Shown one piece after another: positions 17,860 through 26,358 of a DNA stretch of 64,000 nt. The position numbers and the translations under genes were made by a program. The DNA is from CAYJLF01 sp964371055 (GTDB taxonomy: Bacteria > Eisenbacteria > RBG-16-71-46 > CAIMUX01), in NCBI GenBank assembly GCA_964371055.1, contig CAYJLF010000016.1:87761-151760 (forward strand). Reading direction: 5' to 3'. Below the pieces are notes generated by a model, which was not told the DNA's origin, did no database searches, and saw only the letters and a list, made by a program, of their open reading frames with translations. How positions within the stretch are numbered: position 1 is the first letter of the stretch; each line of letters starts with the position of its first letter.

Positions 17860-18627
17860 ATGAAGATCAGCGCATCCCGTCCGGTCGGCCTGCCGGCTGT
17901 TCTCCTCCCGCTGCTGGCGTGGTCGGTTCTCGCGAGCCCATCGCCGGGGAACGCCGCGGACCACCCCGAGACGACGCGGTCAACCGCGGACGACGCAACC
18001 GGCTCGCCGGTGGTCCTGCGGGTCTACACCGACTACGTGTGACCCTGGTGTTACCTCAGCACCGTGCGTGTTGAACGGCTGCAACGGGAGTACGACATCC
18101 GGGTCGAGTACGTGAACTTCCCGCTTCACGCCGACACGCCCCAGGAGGGCGTGGCGCTGTTGGAGCTCTTCGGCGGCGAGGCCGCGCGGCCGCGCCTGCG
18201 GGAGTCCCAGCAACGGTTGAAGGCACTCGCGGCCGCGGAGGGACTGCCGATCTCCGATCGGGAGATGACGTACAACAGCCGATCGGCCCAGGAACTGGGC
18301 GCGTGGGCCACGCGCCAGGGCAAGGGAAAGGAGTTCCACGACGCCGTCTACCGCGCCTACTTCGTCGATGGGCGGAACATCGCCGAGCGCGACGTGCTGC
18401 TCGCCCTCGCCGCTTCGGCGGGGCTCGATCCGAAGGAAGCCGCCGGCGTGCTCGATCACCGCACGTTCAAGAGCGTCGTGGATCAGGAGTGGGCCGCGAG
18501 CCGGACCGCGGGTGTCACGGCCGTGCCGACGTTCGAAGCCGGCGGACGGAAGGTCGTCGGGGCACAGCCCTACGAGGAGCTGGTCCGGCTCTTGCAGCAG
18601 GCGGGGGCGAAGAAGCGGGCGGGCTGA
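17860..18627 (+). CDS. Selenocysteine-containing DsbA/FrnE-like thiol-disulfide oxidoreductase (in-frame TGA at codon 61)
   Basis: Predicted 255-residue exported oxidoreductase if TGA 18040-18042 is read as selenocysteine. ATG 17860 follows AAGGAAG. Residues 1-33 form a signal peptide (VLLPLLAWSVLASPSPGNAA). The active site reads VLRVYTDYV-U-PWCYLSTVRVE, where FrnE-like DsbA proteins have DYVCPWCYL, so Sec61 replaces the nucleophilic first Cys of CxxC. After the TGA the frame continues through family-specific features: VNFPLHADTPQEG, TYNSRSAQELG, FHDAVYRAYFVDGRNIAERD, the cis-Pro segment GVTAVPTF, and VVGAQPYEELVRLL. The protein is full length for the family. Translation from GTG 18064 alone would lose the first strand and the active site. 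A SECIS-like hairpin follows the TGA. A periplasmic redox role is inferred. No selA, selB, selC or selD lies in the window. Confidence 0.88.
18040..18042 (+). other. Putative selenocysteine codon (TGA, Sec61)
   Basis: The TGA lies between TAC-GTG and CCC-TGG-TGT-TAC, giving D-Y-V-U-P-W-C-Y. Cys is expected at this exact position in homologues, and the resolving Cys is retained three residues later. A random stop or sequencing error falling precisely on the catalytic Cys codon is unlikely; a TGC/TGT to TGA change is the usual Cys/Sec exchange. Confidence 0.85.
18056..18074 (+). promoter_or_regulatory. Bacterial SECIS-like hairpin
   Basis: TCAGCAC (18056-18062) pairs with GTGTTGA (18068-18074): seven consecutive pairs including one G-U, with a five-base loop CGUGC. 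The loop starts 21 bases after the TGA and has G as its second base. These properties fit the general bacterial SECIS model: a short stem, a small apical loop with an early G, placed roughly 16-37 bases downstream of the UGA. The hairpin lies inside the coding sequence, as required in bacteria. Confidence 0.65.
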
Positions 18628-18638
18628 GGGAGGGCGCC

Positions 18639-19472
18639 TCAAGGCAAGGCCAGGTGGTGCCCCCTCAAACCCGCGTCCGATGCGTACAGGATCTCCGGAT
18701 CTTCTCCCTCGACCTCGAGGCGTCCCTGCACGCGCTGGCGTACGATCCCGACCTCGTCGCGGATGAAGTAGTCGATCTGCTGCACATTCCTGATCTTGGT
18801 CGACGGACCGGAGGTGTCCGGAGTGATATCGAGGACGACGGTCACCCGTCCATGGTGAGCGTCGGTCCAGGTGCCGGAGGGCGTGACGATGTTCCACCGC
18901 CCCTTGCTCTCGGCCGTCACGCTGAGCGCCACGTGCACCGGGATGCCGTTGACCTCGCCGTCCGCCTGCCCGCCGGCCAGGGGCCAGGTGGTCCCGGGCG
19001 GCGCGGCGAAGTCGAGCGCCTTCCAGGGCAGGCTTCCCTCCAGGATGCCGATGATCCGGCGTGAGAGCGAATCCGACCCGAAGCCGGTGAATCCGACGCG
19101 CAGGTAGGCCGTCTGCCCGGACGTCCGCCACCAGGTCGTGTCGGCCGGATCGCCATCGAGAAGGGAGACGACACCGCTGAAGCTCACCCCCCCGAACTCA
19201 CGCCTCACGGTCACGCTGTCGATCCGCTGATAGAGAGGACGAGGCTGGCCGGACAGGGTGTCACGGACGTCGTAGGTCCAGCGACTCCCGACCGACAGCG
19301 GGAAGTCGATCGGCTCCGGGCTCCAGGGCGGAGGCTTGGTGCCGCCGTCGTCGTCACTGCAGGAAAGCGCGAACAGGAAGACGAACGCGAGCAGGCAGAG
19401 AGCCCGCACGTGACCAGAGCGACGACCCCACGGACCCGGCGATGACCGGTGAAGATCTCTTGAGACGGTCAT
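18639..19472 (-). CDS. Hypothetical lipoprotein
   Basis: Predicted 277-residue lipoprotein. ATG 19472 follows GGGAGGGG. The signal has the core LCLLAFVFLFALSC with lipobox FALSC, followed by an acidic SDDDGG linker. The mature domain begins FPLSVGSRWTYDVRDT, a start common in secreted beta-rich proteins of this kind, and contains W-x-x-T-S-G-Q-T-A-Y-L and IDYFIRDEVGIVRQRV. No catalytic motif or named family was recognised. Its stop is only 11 bases from the selenoprotein stop (convergent). It is divergent from the kinase gene. Confidence 0.72.
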   Translation of the reverse strand: MTVSRDLHRSSPGPWGRRSGHVRALCLLAFVFLFALSCSDDDGGTKPPPWSPEPIDFPLSVGSRWTYDVRDTLSGQPRPLYQRIDSVTVRREFGGVSFSGVVSLLDGDPADTTWWRTSGQTAYLRVGFTGFGSDSLSRRIIGILEGSLPWKALDFAAPPGTTWPLAGGQADGEVNGIPVHVALSVTAESKGRWNIVTPSGTWTDAHHGRVTVVLDITPDTSGPSTKIRNVQQIDYFIRDEVGIVRQRVQGRLEVEGEDPEILYASDAGLRGHHLALP

Positions 19473-19644
19473 GAACGGCCCCTCCCTGGACCGATCGGCG
19501 CTCCGAACGCGGCTCGCCCAGTTCCTCAGCATCCTGCTGGTTCCCGACGATCGCGCCGGCGCCGGGTTGGCTGCCAGCCGGTTCGGAGCGCGCCGTGGGC
19601 GAAGATACGCCCGGCTCTCCCGGCGTGCTAATCTCTCTCCCGCC

Positions 19645-21483
19645 ATGCCTCGCGCCATCCGGTACCGGGAGCTCTACGAAGGAGCGCAGTTTCTGTTGCT
19701 GCTCAGCCGCGACCTCGAGCGGGTCTCGGCCCAGCAGGATCCGTCACGGGTCATCCGCATGGCCGTCCGGCGCCTCGGGGAGTACTTCCATGCCGACCTC
19801 GCGGTCCAGGTCGACGTTCGCCGCGCCGACGGCGGCCTCGAGCGCCCCTTCGCACTCGGTCTCAGCCCGCGGGGACAGCGCCTCGTTTCAGGGCCGGCGG
19901 AGTCGGGCTTCCTCGAGGAGTGCCGCGCGTTCCTCCGCCGCCCTATCGGGCCCGCGGATCACACCCGGATTCTGTTGCGGGTGCTGAACGACGACCGGCC
20001 CGAGGCGGTCCTCGCACTCTTTCGTCCAGGGCGCAAGTTCTCGCGGCGGGAGACGCAGCTGGGACAGGCGGCGGCCGAGATCCTGAGCGAGAACCTCCGT
20101 CACCGCGAACGCGAGCGGGCCCAGGCGATGCGGGAGCGGATCTACGCGAAGATCCTGGGCGAGATCCGACCCCAGGACGTCCTCTACCAGATCCTGCACG
20201 GCCTGAAGCGACTCCTGCAGTACGACCACGGCGGTGCCGTGCTTCTGGTCGATCCCGACCAGAGGGAGCTGGCGGTGCGGGCCGAGATCATCGCGTGGAC
20301 CAAGGCGAAATCGGAACGGATCGGACAGCGCCTGCCGCTCACCGAGGAGTTGCGCTCCTGGATCGAAGCGAACCGGCGGCCGGTCCTGCTGCGGGCGGAC
20401 CTCCCTTCCACCGACCCGCCGCAGGTCGACATGGTCGATCCGGGGGCCGGCGGCGCGGCGGTTCCCCCCTGCCTGCGGCGCGAGTTGACCGACCCGCCCC
20501 CCGGCACGCCACCGGCGCGCGCGATGATCGTGGCCGTCCTGCGCCATCGCGGCGACACGCTCGGCATCCTGCAACTTCGCTCCACTTCGCTGTCTGCGTT
20601 CGCCCCGTCGGACCTGCGCCTCCTGGAGGAGTTCCTTCCGCTCGCCTCGCTGACCTTGCACAACTCGACCCTGTACAAGACCCAGCACGATCTGCTTCTC
20701 ACCGCGGAGCGGCGGACGGCTTTGGCGGTCCTGGCCCGCGCCATCGCGCACGATCTGGCGAACGCTTTCACGGTGATGCTCCCCCTGCTGCAGCAGATGC
20801 GGGTCGATGTCGGCCGCGGCGAGGCTGGAACGACGTCTCTCCCGCCGTCCCTCGACGGGCTCGCCCCACAACCCAAGGCGACGGATCGTGAGCGCCTGGC
20901 CCGGGACCTGGAGGTGCTCGAGCACTATGCCAGGTCTTCGTCCCGGATCTTCCAGGGGCTCCTGTCGATGGCCAAGGGCGTGCAGGAGCCCGCCGCCTGG
21001 ATCGATCCGGCCGGCGTGCTCGAGTCGATCCAGCGGATGCTCGGCCCCTCGCTGCACGCGCGGCGAATCGAGCTGCGGCGCGAGGTCGAGGGCACTCTGC
21101 CGAAGGTCTTCGCCCGGCGCGGCGACCTGGAACAGGTCATACTCAACCTGGTCTACAACGCGCGCGACGCGATGCCGGACGGCGGAGCACTCACCTTGCG
21201 GGCGCGCGGGAGGGACGACGGCGTGGAGATCGCGGTCATCGATACCGGCCACGGCATGACCGAGGAGGTGAAACGACGGATCTTCGAACCGTTCTTCACC
21301 ACCAAGCGGGCCGGCTCGGGACTCGGACTCGACATCTGCCGGTCGATCCTCTGGGACTACGACGGCCGGATCGAGCTCGACTCGGAACCGGGACGCGGAA
21401 CGGTGGTCACGATCTGGCTGCCGCGCGTCGCCGAGCGGCTGGCGTCGGGCCGATCGACGCGAGGACCGGCCGATGGAATCTGA
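19645..21483 (+). CDS. GAF-domain sensor histidine kinase
   Basis: Predicted 612-residue soluble kinase. I chose ATG 19645 (MPRAIRYRELYEG) because the upstream open frame to 19471 has no homologous character and overlaps the divergent gene's start. Two GAF-like regions (about 20-170 and 185-345) precede the dimerisation segment LARAIAHDLANAFTVML with phospho-accepting His at about 369. The ATPase domain has the N box (LNLVYNARDAMPDGG), G1 (DTGHGM), F box (FEPFFTTK) and G2 (GSGLGL). No membrane segment is present, so it senses a cytoplasmic signal. Its stop overlaps the start of the receiver-phosphatase gene by 11 bases, so the two are probably a cognate pair. Confidence 0.88.
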   Translation: MPRAIRYRELYEGAQFLLLLSRDLERVSAQQDPSRVIRMAVRRLGEYFHADLAVQVDVRRADGGLERPFALGLSPRGQRLVSGPAESGFLEECRAFLRRPIGPADHTRILLRVLNDDRPEAVLALFRPGRKFSRRETQLGQAAAEILSENLRHRERERAQAMRERIYAKILGEIRPQDVLYQILHGLKRLLQYDHGGAVLLVDPDQRELAVRAEIIAWTKAKSERIGQRLPLTEELRSWIEANRRPVLLRADLPSTDPPQVDMVDPGAGGAAVPPCLRRELTDPPPGTPPARAMIVAVLRHRGDTLGILQLRSTSLSAFAPSDLRLLEEFLPLASLTLHNSTLYKTQHDLLLTAERRTALAVLARAIAHDLANAFTVMLPLLQQMRVDVGRGEAGTTSLPPSLDGLAPQPKATDRERLARDLEVLEHYARSSSRIFQGLLSMAKGVQEPAAWIDPAGVLESIQRMLGPSLHARRIELRREVEGTLPKVFARRGDLEQVILNLVYNARDAMPDGGALTLRARGRDDGVEIAVIDTGHGMTEEVKRRIFEPFFTTKRAGSGLGLDICRSILWDYDGRIELDSEPGRGTVVTIWLPRVAERLASGRSTRGPADGI

Positions 21484-22801
21484 CGCGATCCGCCCGCCCC
21501 GCCTTCTCCCCTCGATCCTGCCGCCGGGACCGGGGGAACGACGCCGCGTCCTGGTGGTCGACGACGAGCCGGGGATCTGCTACATGGCGCGGCGGGTGCT
21601 CGAGCCCCGTTTCGAAGTTCACGACGCCCTCTCCGGCGAGGATGCGCTCCGCCTGCTCGAGACCGAGGCCTTTCACATCGCCATGGTCGACGTCCGCCTC
21701 CCGGGGATGTCAGGGCTCGATCTGCTCACGACGCTCAAGACCGTCTCCCCCTCCACCGACGTGATCGTCATGACCGGCAGCGCGGTCGACGTCGACGAAG
21801 CGCTCGAAGCCGCCATCCGCCGGCGCGCCTTCTTCTTTCTCCGCAAACCGTTTCCGATGACGATCCTCGAGACGCTCGCCACGCGCGTGGCGGAAAAGCA
21901 GGAACTGGAAGAGCAGCTCGACCGCTACACCCGAACCTTGGAGCAGAACCTCGAAGCGGCGCGGATCTTTCAGCGGGGACTCCTCCCGGCCTTCTCCTGG
22001 CGGGGCGAGCAGCTGCGGATCTCCGCCGCGTACCGACCCAGCGAGCAACTCGGCGGCGACTTCTTCGACTACTGGACGTTGCCGTCGGGGGGCACCGGCA
22101 TCGTCATCGCCGACGTCATGGGACACGGCCCGGGGGCAGCGATGGTGACCGGGATCGTCAAGAGCCAGCTCCGGTCCCTGAGCGCGGAGATCCTCGATCC
22201 GGGATCGGTGCTGGAAGCGCTCGAGGAGGAGTTGGAGCGGATTACGCTCTCCCGCTTCCTCAGCGCATTCCTCCTCTTCGATCGTCCGGACGAAGGGGAG
22301 TTCGCCTGGGCGAGCGCCGGACATCCGCCGGCCCTCCTCTGGACCCGCGCCCATCCGGCCGGAGAGCCCCGCCTCGAACCTCTGGTCGCCGCCGGATTCC
22401 TGCTCAATACCGGGCTACCTCGCCAGCCCCGCGCGACCCGGACGCTGCGGCGAACGACGGGGAGCCGCCTCCTCCTCTACACCGACGGCTATCCCGAGGC
22501 GCGGAATCGCGCCGGAGCGCCGTTCGACAGCCCGGCCGAGCCCGGAGCGCAGGCTCCGGCGATCGCGTCCCCTCCACCGCCGATCCCGGAGTCCGCCGTT
22601 CCGGCAGTCTCCGCCTCCCTCGACTCGACCGATCCACGCCTGATCGACCCCCGGTCGCTCTTCGTGCAGGCCGCGGTCCATGCGCTCGGCGCCGCCGACC
22701 CATCCGCGGGGATCGAGATTCTGGAGAAATTCCTCGAAGCCTTCGCGGGGGAGTTCCCGCCGGCGGACGATCGGGCCGCGATCCTGATCCACCTGGACTG
22801 A
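21473..22801 (+). CDS. Response regulator with PP2C/SpoIIE-type phosphatase output
   Basis: Predicted 442-residue protein. Residues about 20-140 are a receiver domain (VLVVDDEPGI, phospho-acceptor Asp73 in MVDVRLPGMSG, VMTGSA, Lys in FLRKPFP). A coiled-coil linker follows at about 143-165. Residues about 165-440 are a PP2C/SpoIIE-like serine phosphatase (ARIFQRGLLPAF, LGGDFFDYW, IADVMGHGPGAAM, WASAGHPPALL, LLLYTDGYPEA), with a low-complexity Ala/Pro insertion near residues 345-385. RsbU-like proteins of this form act on anti-sigma factor antagonists. No such partner is in the window. It is translationally coupled to the kinase upstream. Confidence 0.9.
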   Translation: MESDAIRPPRLLPSILPPGPGERRRVLVVDDEPGICYMARRVLEPRFEVHDALSGEDALRLLETEAFHIAMVDVRLPGMSGLDLLTTLKTVSPSTDVIVMTGSAVDVDEALEAAIRRRAFFFLRKPFPMTILETLATRVAEKQELEEQLDRYTRTLEQNLEAARIFQRGLLPAFSWRGEQLRISAAYRPSEQLGGDFFDYWTLPSGGTGIVIADVMGHGPGAAMVTGIVKSQLRSLSAEILDPGSVLEALEEELERITLSRFLSAFLLFDRPDEGEFAWASAGHPPALLWTRAHPAGEPRLEPLVAAGFLLNTGLPRQPRATRTLRRTTGSRLLLYTDGYPEARNRAGAPFDSPAEPGAQAPAIASPPPPIPESAVPAVSASLDSTDPRLIDPRSLFVQAAVHALGAADPSAGIEILEKFLEAFAGEFPPADDRAAILIHLD

Positions 22802-22971
22802 TCGGCGCCGCCGCCGCGACGGCCGGAACGCCCCGGACTGGCGGGCGGACCGTCCACCCGGCTGGCCCAGGGGGACTTGGTCGGACCGGGCCTCGCCCTT
22901 CTTGCGATCAGGAATCCGCGGACCCCGAGGGCTCCGAGACCTTAGGATGCCCGATTTCTCACGGGTTCCCC

Positions 22972-22977
22972 TATACT
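22972..22977 (+). promoter_or_regulatory. Candidate -10 box (TATACT) for the first subtilisin-like gene
   Basis: TATACT lies 78 bases before ATG 23055 in the 253-base gap after the response regulator. The -35 region is not recognisable. The same TAT(A/G)CT type of element appears before several other genes in the window. Confidence 0.3.
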
Positions 22978-23054
22978 TGTGCTGCGGGCTGTCGGGGGGC
23001 CCGCACTTTCTTCCTTCGCCATCTTTCCCCAGACATTTACGCAGGGAGGTTCGC

Positions 23055-26015
23055 ATGCTGCGACCGGTATCGATCGAGACCACGCGACGGGACCGGAGCG
23101 TCCGTCGCCGGCTGGCGGCTTCACTCGGGCTCGCGCTTGTCGTAGGCGCCATCCTCCTGGGATCGGTGTTCAGCAGCGCGGAGGCCGGAAGACTCCACCC
23201 GGCGGTCCAGGATCAGTTCGCCGACCTGGCCCCGACGGACGAGGCCACCGTCCTTCTGATCCTGACGGATCAGGCCGACATCAGCGCCCTCAACGGCGCG
23301 CTCAAGATGCAGCGAGCGACCCGGCAGGAACGGCATCGCCAGGTGATCGAGGAACTGCAGAAGGCGGCGGCGCGCTCGCAGGGGCCTCTGATTGATGAGT
23401 TGAACCGGCGGAGGGGGCTGGGGCAGATCTCCGGCTTCACGCCCTACTGGATCACGAACCTCATCGTCGTCCGAGGTCAGCGCGGCGCGATCGAGGAACT
23501 GGCGGCCCGACTCGACATCGACGTGGTCGAACCTGAAGTCCGCCCCGAATTGATCGAGCCGATCGGCGGCCTCCCGGCGCTCGGAGCGACCGAGAAGAAC
23601 GAGCGCGCGGGCCTGACCCCCGGCGTCCGCGCCGTGCGCGCCAACGAGGTCTGGCACAACCTGGGGATCGACGGCACCGGCGCCCTGGTCGCCGTGATCG
23701 ACACCGGTGTCGACGGAAATCACCAGGCGCTTCGCTACAACTGGCGCGGCTACCAGGGCGCGCACCCCTGGCAGGAATGCTGGCTCGACGTCCTCGGGAC
23801 CAACACGCAGTTTCCTAACGATGGCTATGGCCACGGCACGCACGTGATGGGGACGATCGCCGGGATGACGGCGGCCGACTCGATCGGCGTCGCCTACGGC
23901 GCGCAGTGGATCGCCTGCAACGCCATCAACCAGGGCGTCGGCTCCGGCTTCGACCAGGACGTGATCGACTGTTTCCAGTGGCTGGCCGATCCCGACGGGA
24001 ATCCGAACACCGTCGATGACGTGCCGGACGTGGTGCAAAACTCCTGGCGGATCAACGAGGGCTTCGGCGGCGGCTACACCGATTGCGATACCCGCTGGTG
24101 GGCCGCGATCGACAACTGCGAGGCCTCCGGCGTGGTGGTGACCTTCTCCGCCGGCAACGAGGGGCCGGGCGCGCAGACGATCGGGTCGCCTTCGGACCGC
24201 GCCACCACCGCGTACAACGTCTTCTCCGTCGGAGCGGTCGACGCGACCAACTATCAGTTCCCCTACCCGATCGCCGGCTTCTCCAGCCGCGGCCCGACCG
24301 GGTGCAACGTTCCCGTGGAGCTGAAGATCAAGCCGGAGATCAGCGCGCCGGGCGTCGCGGTCTATTCCGCGTGGCCGGGTGGCGGATACACCAATCTCGA
24401 CGGCACGTCGATGGCCGGCCCGCACGTGGCCGGCGTGGTGGGGCTGATGCGCGCGGCCAACCCCGACGTCGATGTCGACACGATCAAGCAGATCCTCTTC
24501 GACACCGCGCGTGATGAGGGACCGGCCGGCGAAGACAACACCTACGGCTGGGGAATGATCGATGCCTACGAGTCGGTCATCCGCGTCCTCACCGGCTATG
24601 GCACGCTGGCGGGTGAGGTGACCAACGCCAGCAACGGCGGTACGCCGATCGATGGCGCGACCGTGCGGCTGGTGGAGATCAACCGCAACTTCGTCAGCGA
24701 CGCGGTCGGCCACTACTCCGGCATGGCGGCGGAGGGGACCTACACCGCCGAGGTGACCCACCCCTCCTTCGCCACGGTCAACCTCCCCGGAGTCAGCCTG
24801 CTGGCCGGCGAGACGACCACGCAGGACTTCGCCCTCAACGACACCGGCAGCCCGACCTTCGTCGATCTCGACTCCCCGGAGGCGGTGCAGGATCCGAACG
24901 CACCGATCCCGGTCTCGGTCCTGATCGAGGACTACAGCGCCATCGCGGCGGCCACCCTGACCTGGCGCGTGAACGGCGGCTCCTTCAGCGACGTGCCGAT
25001 GGCGCTCCAGCCGTCCGGCCGGCACCTGGCCCTGATCCCGGGCCAGGCGGTCGGATCGAACATCGAGTTCTACCTCACGGCCGAAGACATCGAGGGGAAT
25101 GACGGCATCGATCCGCCCGGAGCGCCGATCGACCTGCACCAGATCCTCGTGACCTTCGCCTTCTTCGTCGAGGACGGCGAGACCGAACAGGGCTGGACTC
25201 TCTCCGCGCCCGGCGACGCGGTCAACGGCCGTTGGGTGCGGATGGATCCGTACGGCACGCAGTCGGGCGGCATCCAGGTGGAGCCGGCGGACGATCACAC
25301 GGCGGCGCCCGGCACGCAGTGCTTCGTCACCGGAGCGGGTACGCCCGGGGGACCCGCGAGCGGATCCGACGTCGACGGCGGGTGCGTGACTCTCCTCTCG
25401 CCGGTGATCGACCTCGCGACCGCCGAGGAGGCGATCGTCCGTTACTGGCGGTGGTTCATCAACACCGGCGGCATGGGCGGTTACATGCTCGCTTATGTCA
25501 GCAACAACAACGGCAACTCCTGGGTCATCCTCGAGCAGCTCCCGGGCGGCCTGGCCAACCAGTGGACGCAGCGGAGCTACAACCTCGCCGACCTCCTTCC
25601 GCTGACCGACCGGATGCGGTTCCGCTTCCTGGTCTGTGACAACGGGGAGGAGTCACTGGTCGAGGCGGCGATCGATGACTTCATCATCGAAGGGATCCCC
25701 GGCGTGACCGCGATCGAAGGGACGCTCGCGGAGGGCGGCTCCACGCGATTGATGCCGAATCGTCCGAACCCGTTCTCACGGGAGACCTCGATCCGATTCC
25801 ACCTCGCCGAGTCCGGTCCGGCCGACCTGGTGGTCTACGATCCCGCCGGACGCCGCGTCCGCGCACTGGTTTCGGGTCCTCAGGGTGCCGGCGAGCACGC
25901 CGTCACCTGGGACGGGCGGGACGACCAGGGGCACGTGGTCAGCGCCGGCGTCTACTTTTACGAGCTGCGCGCGTCCGGAGTCGAGACGCAGAGGAAGATG
26001 CTGCTGCTGAGGTGA
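23055..26015 (+). CDS. S8 subtilisin-like secreted protease 1 with FlgD-like tail
   Basis: Predicted 986-residue exported protease. ATG 23055 follows GGGAGG. The signal peptide runs to about residue 45, and a propeptide-like region (to about 190) contains TVLLILTDQADISALN. The peptidase domain carries the catalytic Asp216 (VIDTGVDGNH), His260 (GHGTHVMGTIAG) and Ser452 (GTSMAGPHVAGVVGLMRAA). A carboxypeptidase-regulatory/Fn3-like domain (GEVTNASNGGTPIDGATVRL) and an extracellular jelly-roll-like domain (EQGWTLSAPGDAVNGRWVRM) follow. The last 85 residues are the FlgD-like tail (MPNRPNPFSRET, VVYDPAGRRVRALV, TWDGRDDQG, GVYFYELR, RKMLLLR). It is the first of three tandem paralogues. Confidence 0.93.
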   Translation: MLRPVSIETTRRDRSVRRRLAASLGLALVVGAILLGSVFSSAEAGRLHPAVQDQFADLAPTDEATVLLILTDQADISALNGALKMQRATRQERHRQVIEELQKAAARSQGPLIDELNRRRGLGQISGFTPYWITNLIVVRGQRGAIEELAARLDIDVVEPEVRPELIEPIGGLPALGATEKNERAGLTPGVRAVRANEVWHNLGIDGTGALVAVIDTGVDGNHQALRYNWRGYQGAHPWQECWLDVLGTNTQFPNDGYGHGTHVMGTIAGMTAADSIGVAYGAQWIACNAINQGVGSGFDQDVIDCFQWLADPDGNPNTVDDVPDVVQNSWRINEGFGGGYTDCDTRWWAAIDNCEASGVVVTFSAGNEGPGAQTIGSPSDRATTAYNVFSVGAVDATNYQFPYPIAGFSSRGPTGCNVPVELKIKPEISAPGVAVYSAWPGGGYTNLDGTSMAGPHVAGVVGLMRAANPDVDVDTIKQILFDTARDEGPAGEDNTYGWGMIDAYESVIRVLTGYGTLAGEVTNASNGGTPIDGATVRLVEINRNFVSDAVGHYSGMAAEGTYTAEVTHPSFATVNLPGVSLLAGETTTQDFALNDTGSPTFVDLDSPEAVQDPNAPIPVSVLIEDYSAIAAATLTWRVNGGSFSDVPMALQPSGRHLALIPGQAVGSNIEFYLTAEDIEGNDGIDPPGAPIDLHQILVTFAFFVEDGETEQGWTLSAPGDAVNGRWVRMDPYGTQSGGIQVEPADDHTAAPGTQCFVTGAGTPGGPASGSDVDGGCVTLLSPVIDLATAEEAIVRYWRWFINTGGMGGYMLAYVSNNNGNSWVILEQLPGGLANQWTQRSYNLADLLPLTDRMRFRFLVCDNGEESLVEAAIDDFIIEGIPGVTAIEGTLAEGGSTRLMPNRPNPFSRETSIRFHLAESGPADLVVYDPAGRRVRALVSGPQGAGEHAVTWDGRDDQGHVVSAGVYFYELRASGVETQRKMLLLR

Positions 26016-26097
26016 TCGCACCGTTTCCGTCCTCCTCTCTCGAGCCGGAAGTCTGACGACCGGAGAGCGACGGAGACAGCGGTCGGCGGCATCGGAA

Positions 26098-26133
26098 GGG
26101 CGGAGAGTCGTAAGACTCTCCGCCCGGTTTTTT
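26098..26133 (+). terminator. Rho-independent terminator after protease 1
   Basis: A perfect 12-base stem GGGCGGAGAGTC (26098-26109) / GACTCTCCGCCC (26114-26125) with loop GTAA is followed by GGTTTTTT (26126-26133). This is the clearest intrinsic terminator in the window and separates the first protease from the second. The rest of the 343-base gap 26016-26358 holds no gene; TATCAT sequences at 26202 and 26225 are possible -10 elements for the next gene. Confidence 0.92.
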
Positions 26134-26358
26134 CCCCGGCCACGGGAAGGGCGATCCGTGCCTGCGGATACGCCACCGCCCCTCCCTGCTGAACACGCCC
26201 GTATCATCCCGAGCCCCAATGCGGTATCATTTTACGCGGACTGTGCAGTCCCCGGCTTCGCCGGATCGGTTCCCGCAGCGCCGCCTCCGGGCGCCCGCCG
26301 CCCTCGGGACCGCGCCCCGCAGCCAGGGGCGCCGAACTTCCGCCAGGAGGAGACACCA

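Noticed and set aside
18064..18627. A separate short oxidoreductase gene starting at GTG 18064
   Set aside because: It would lack the first beta strand, the signal peptide and the CPWC site, while the upstream 61-codon frame would be an orphan signal peptide. One selenoprotein gene explains both pieces.
17860..18627. The TGA as a nonsense mutation or pseudogene
   Set aside because: The stop falls exactly on the catalytic Cys codon, the frame is otherwise intact to the natural end, and a SECIS-like hairpin follows. Decay or error would rarely hit this codon alone.
23121..25298. Long open frame on the strand opposite the first S8 protease (similar antisense frames lie opposite most long genes)
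   Set aside because: Very GC-rich coding DNA leaves antisense frames open. The translation is Arg/Asp/Gly/Val-biased with no domain, signal or ribosome-binding site.
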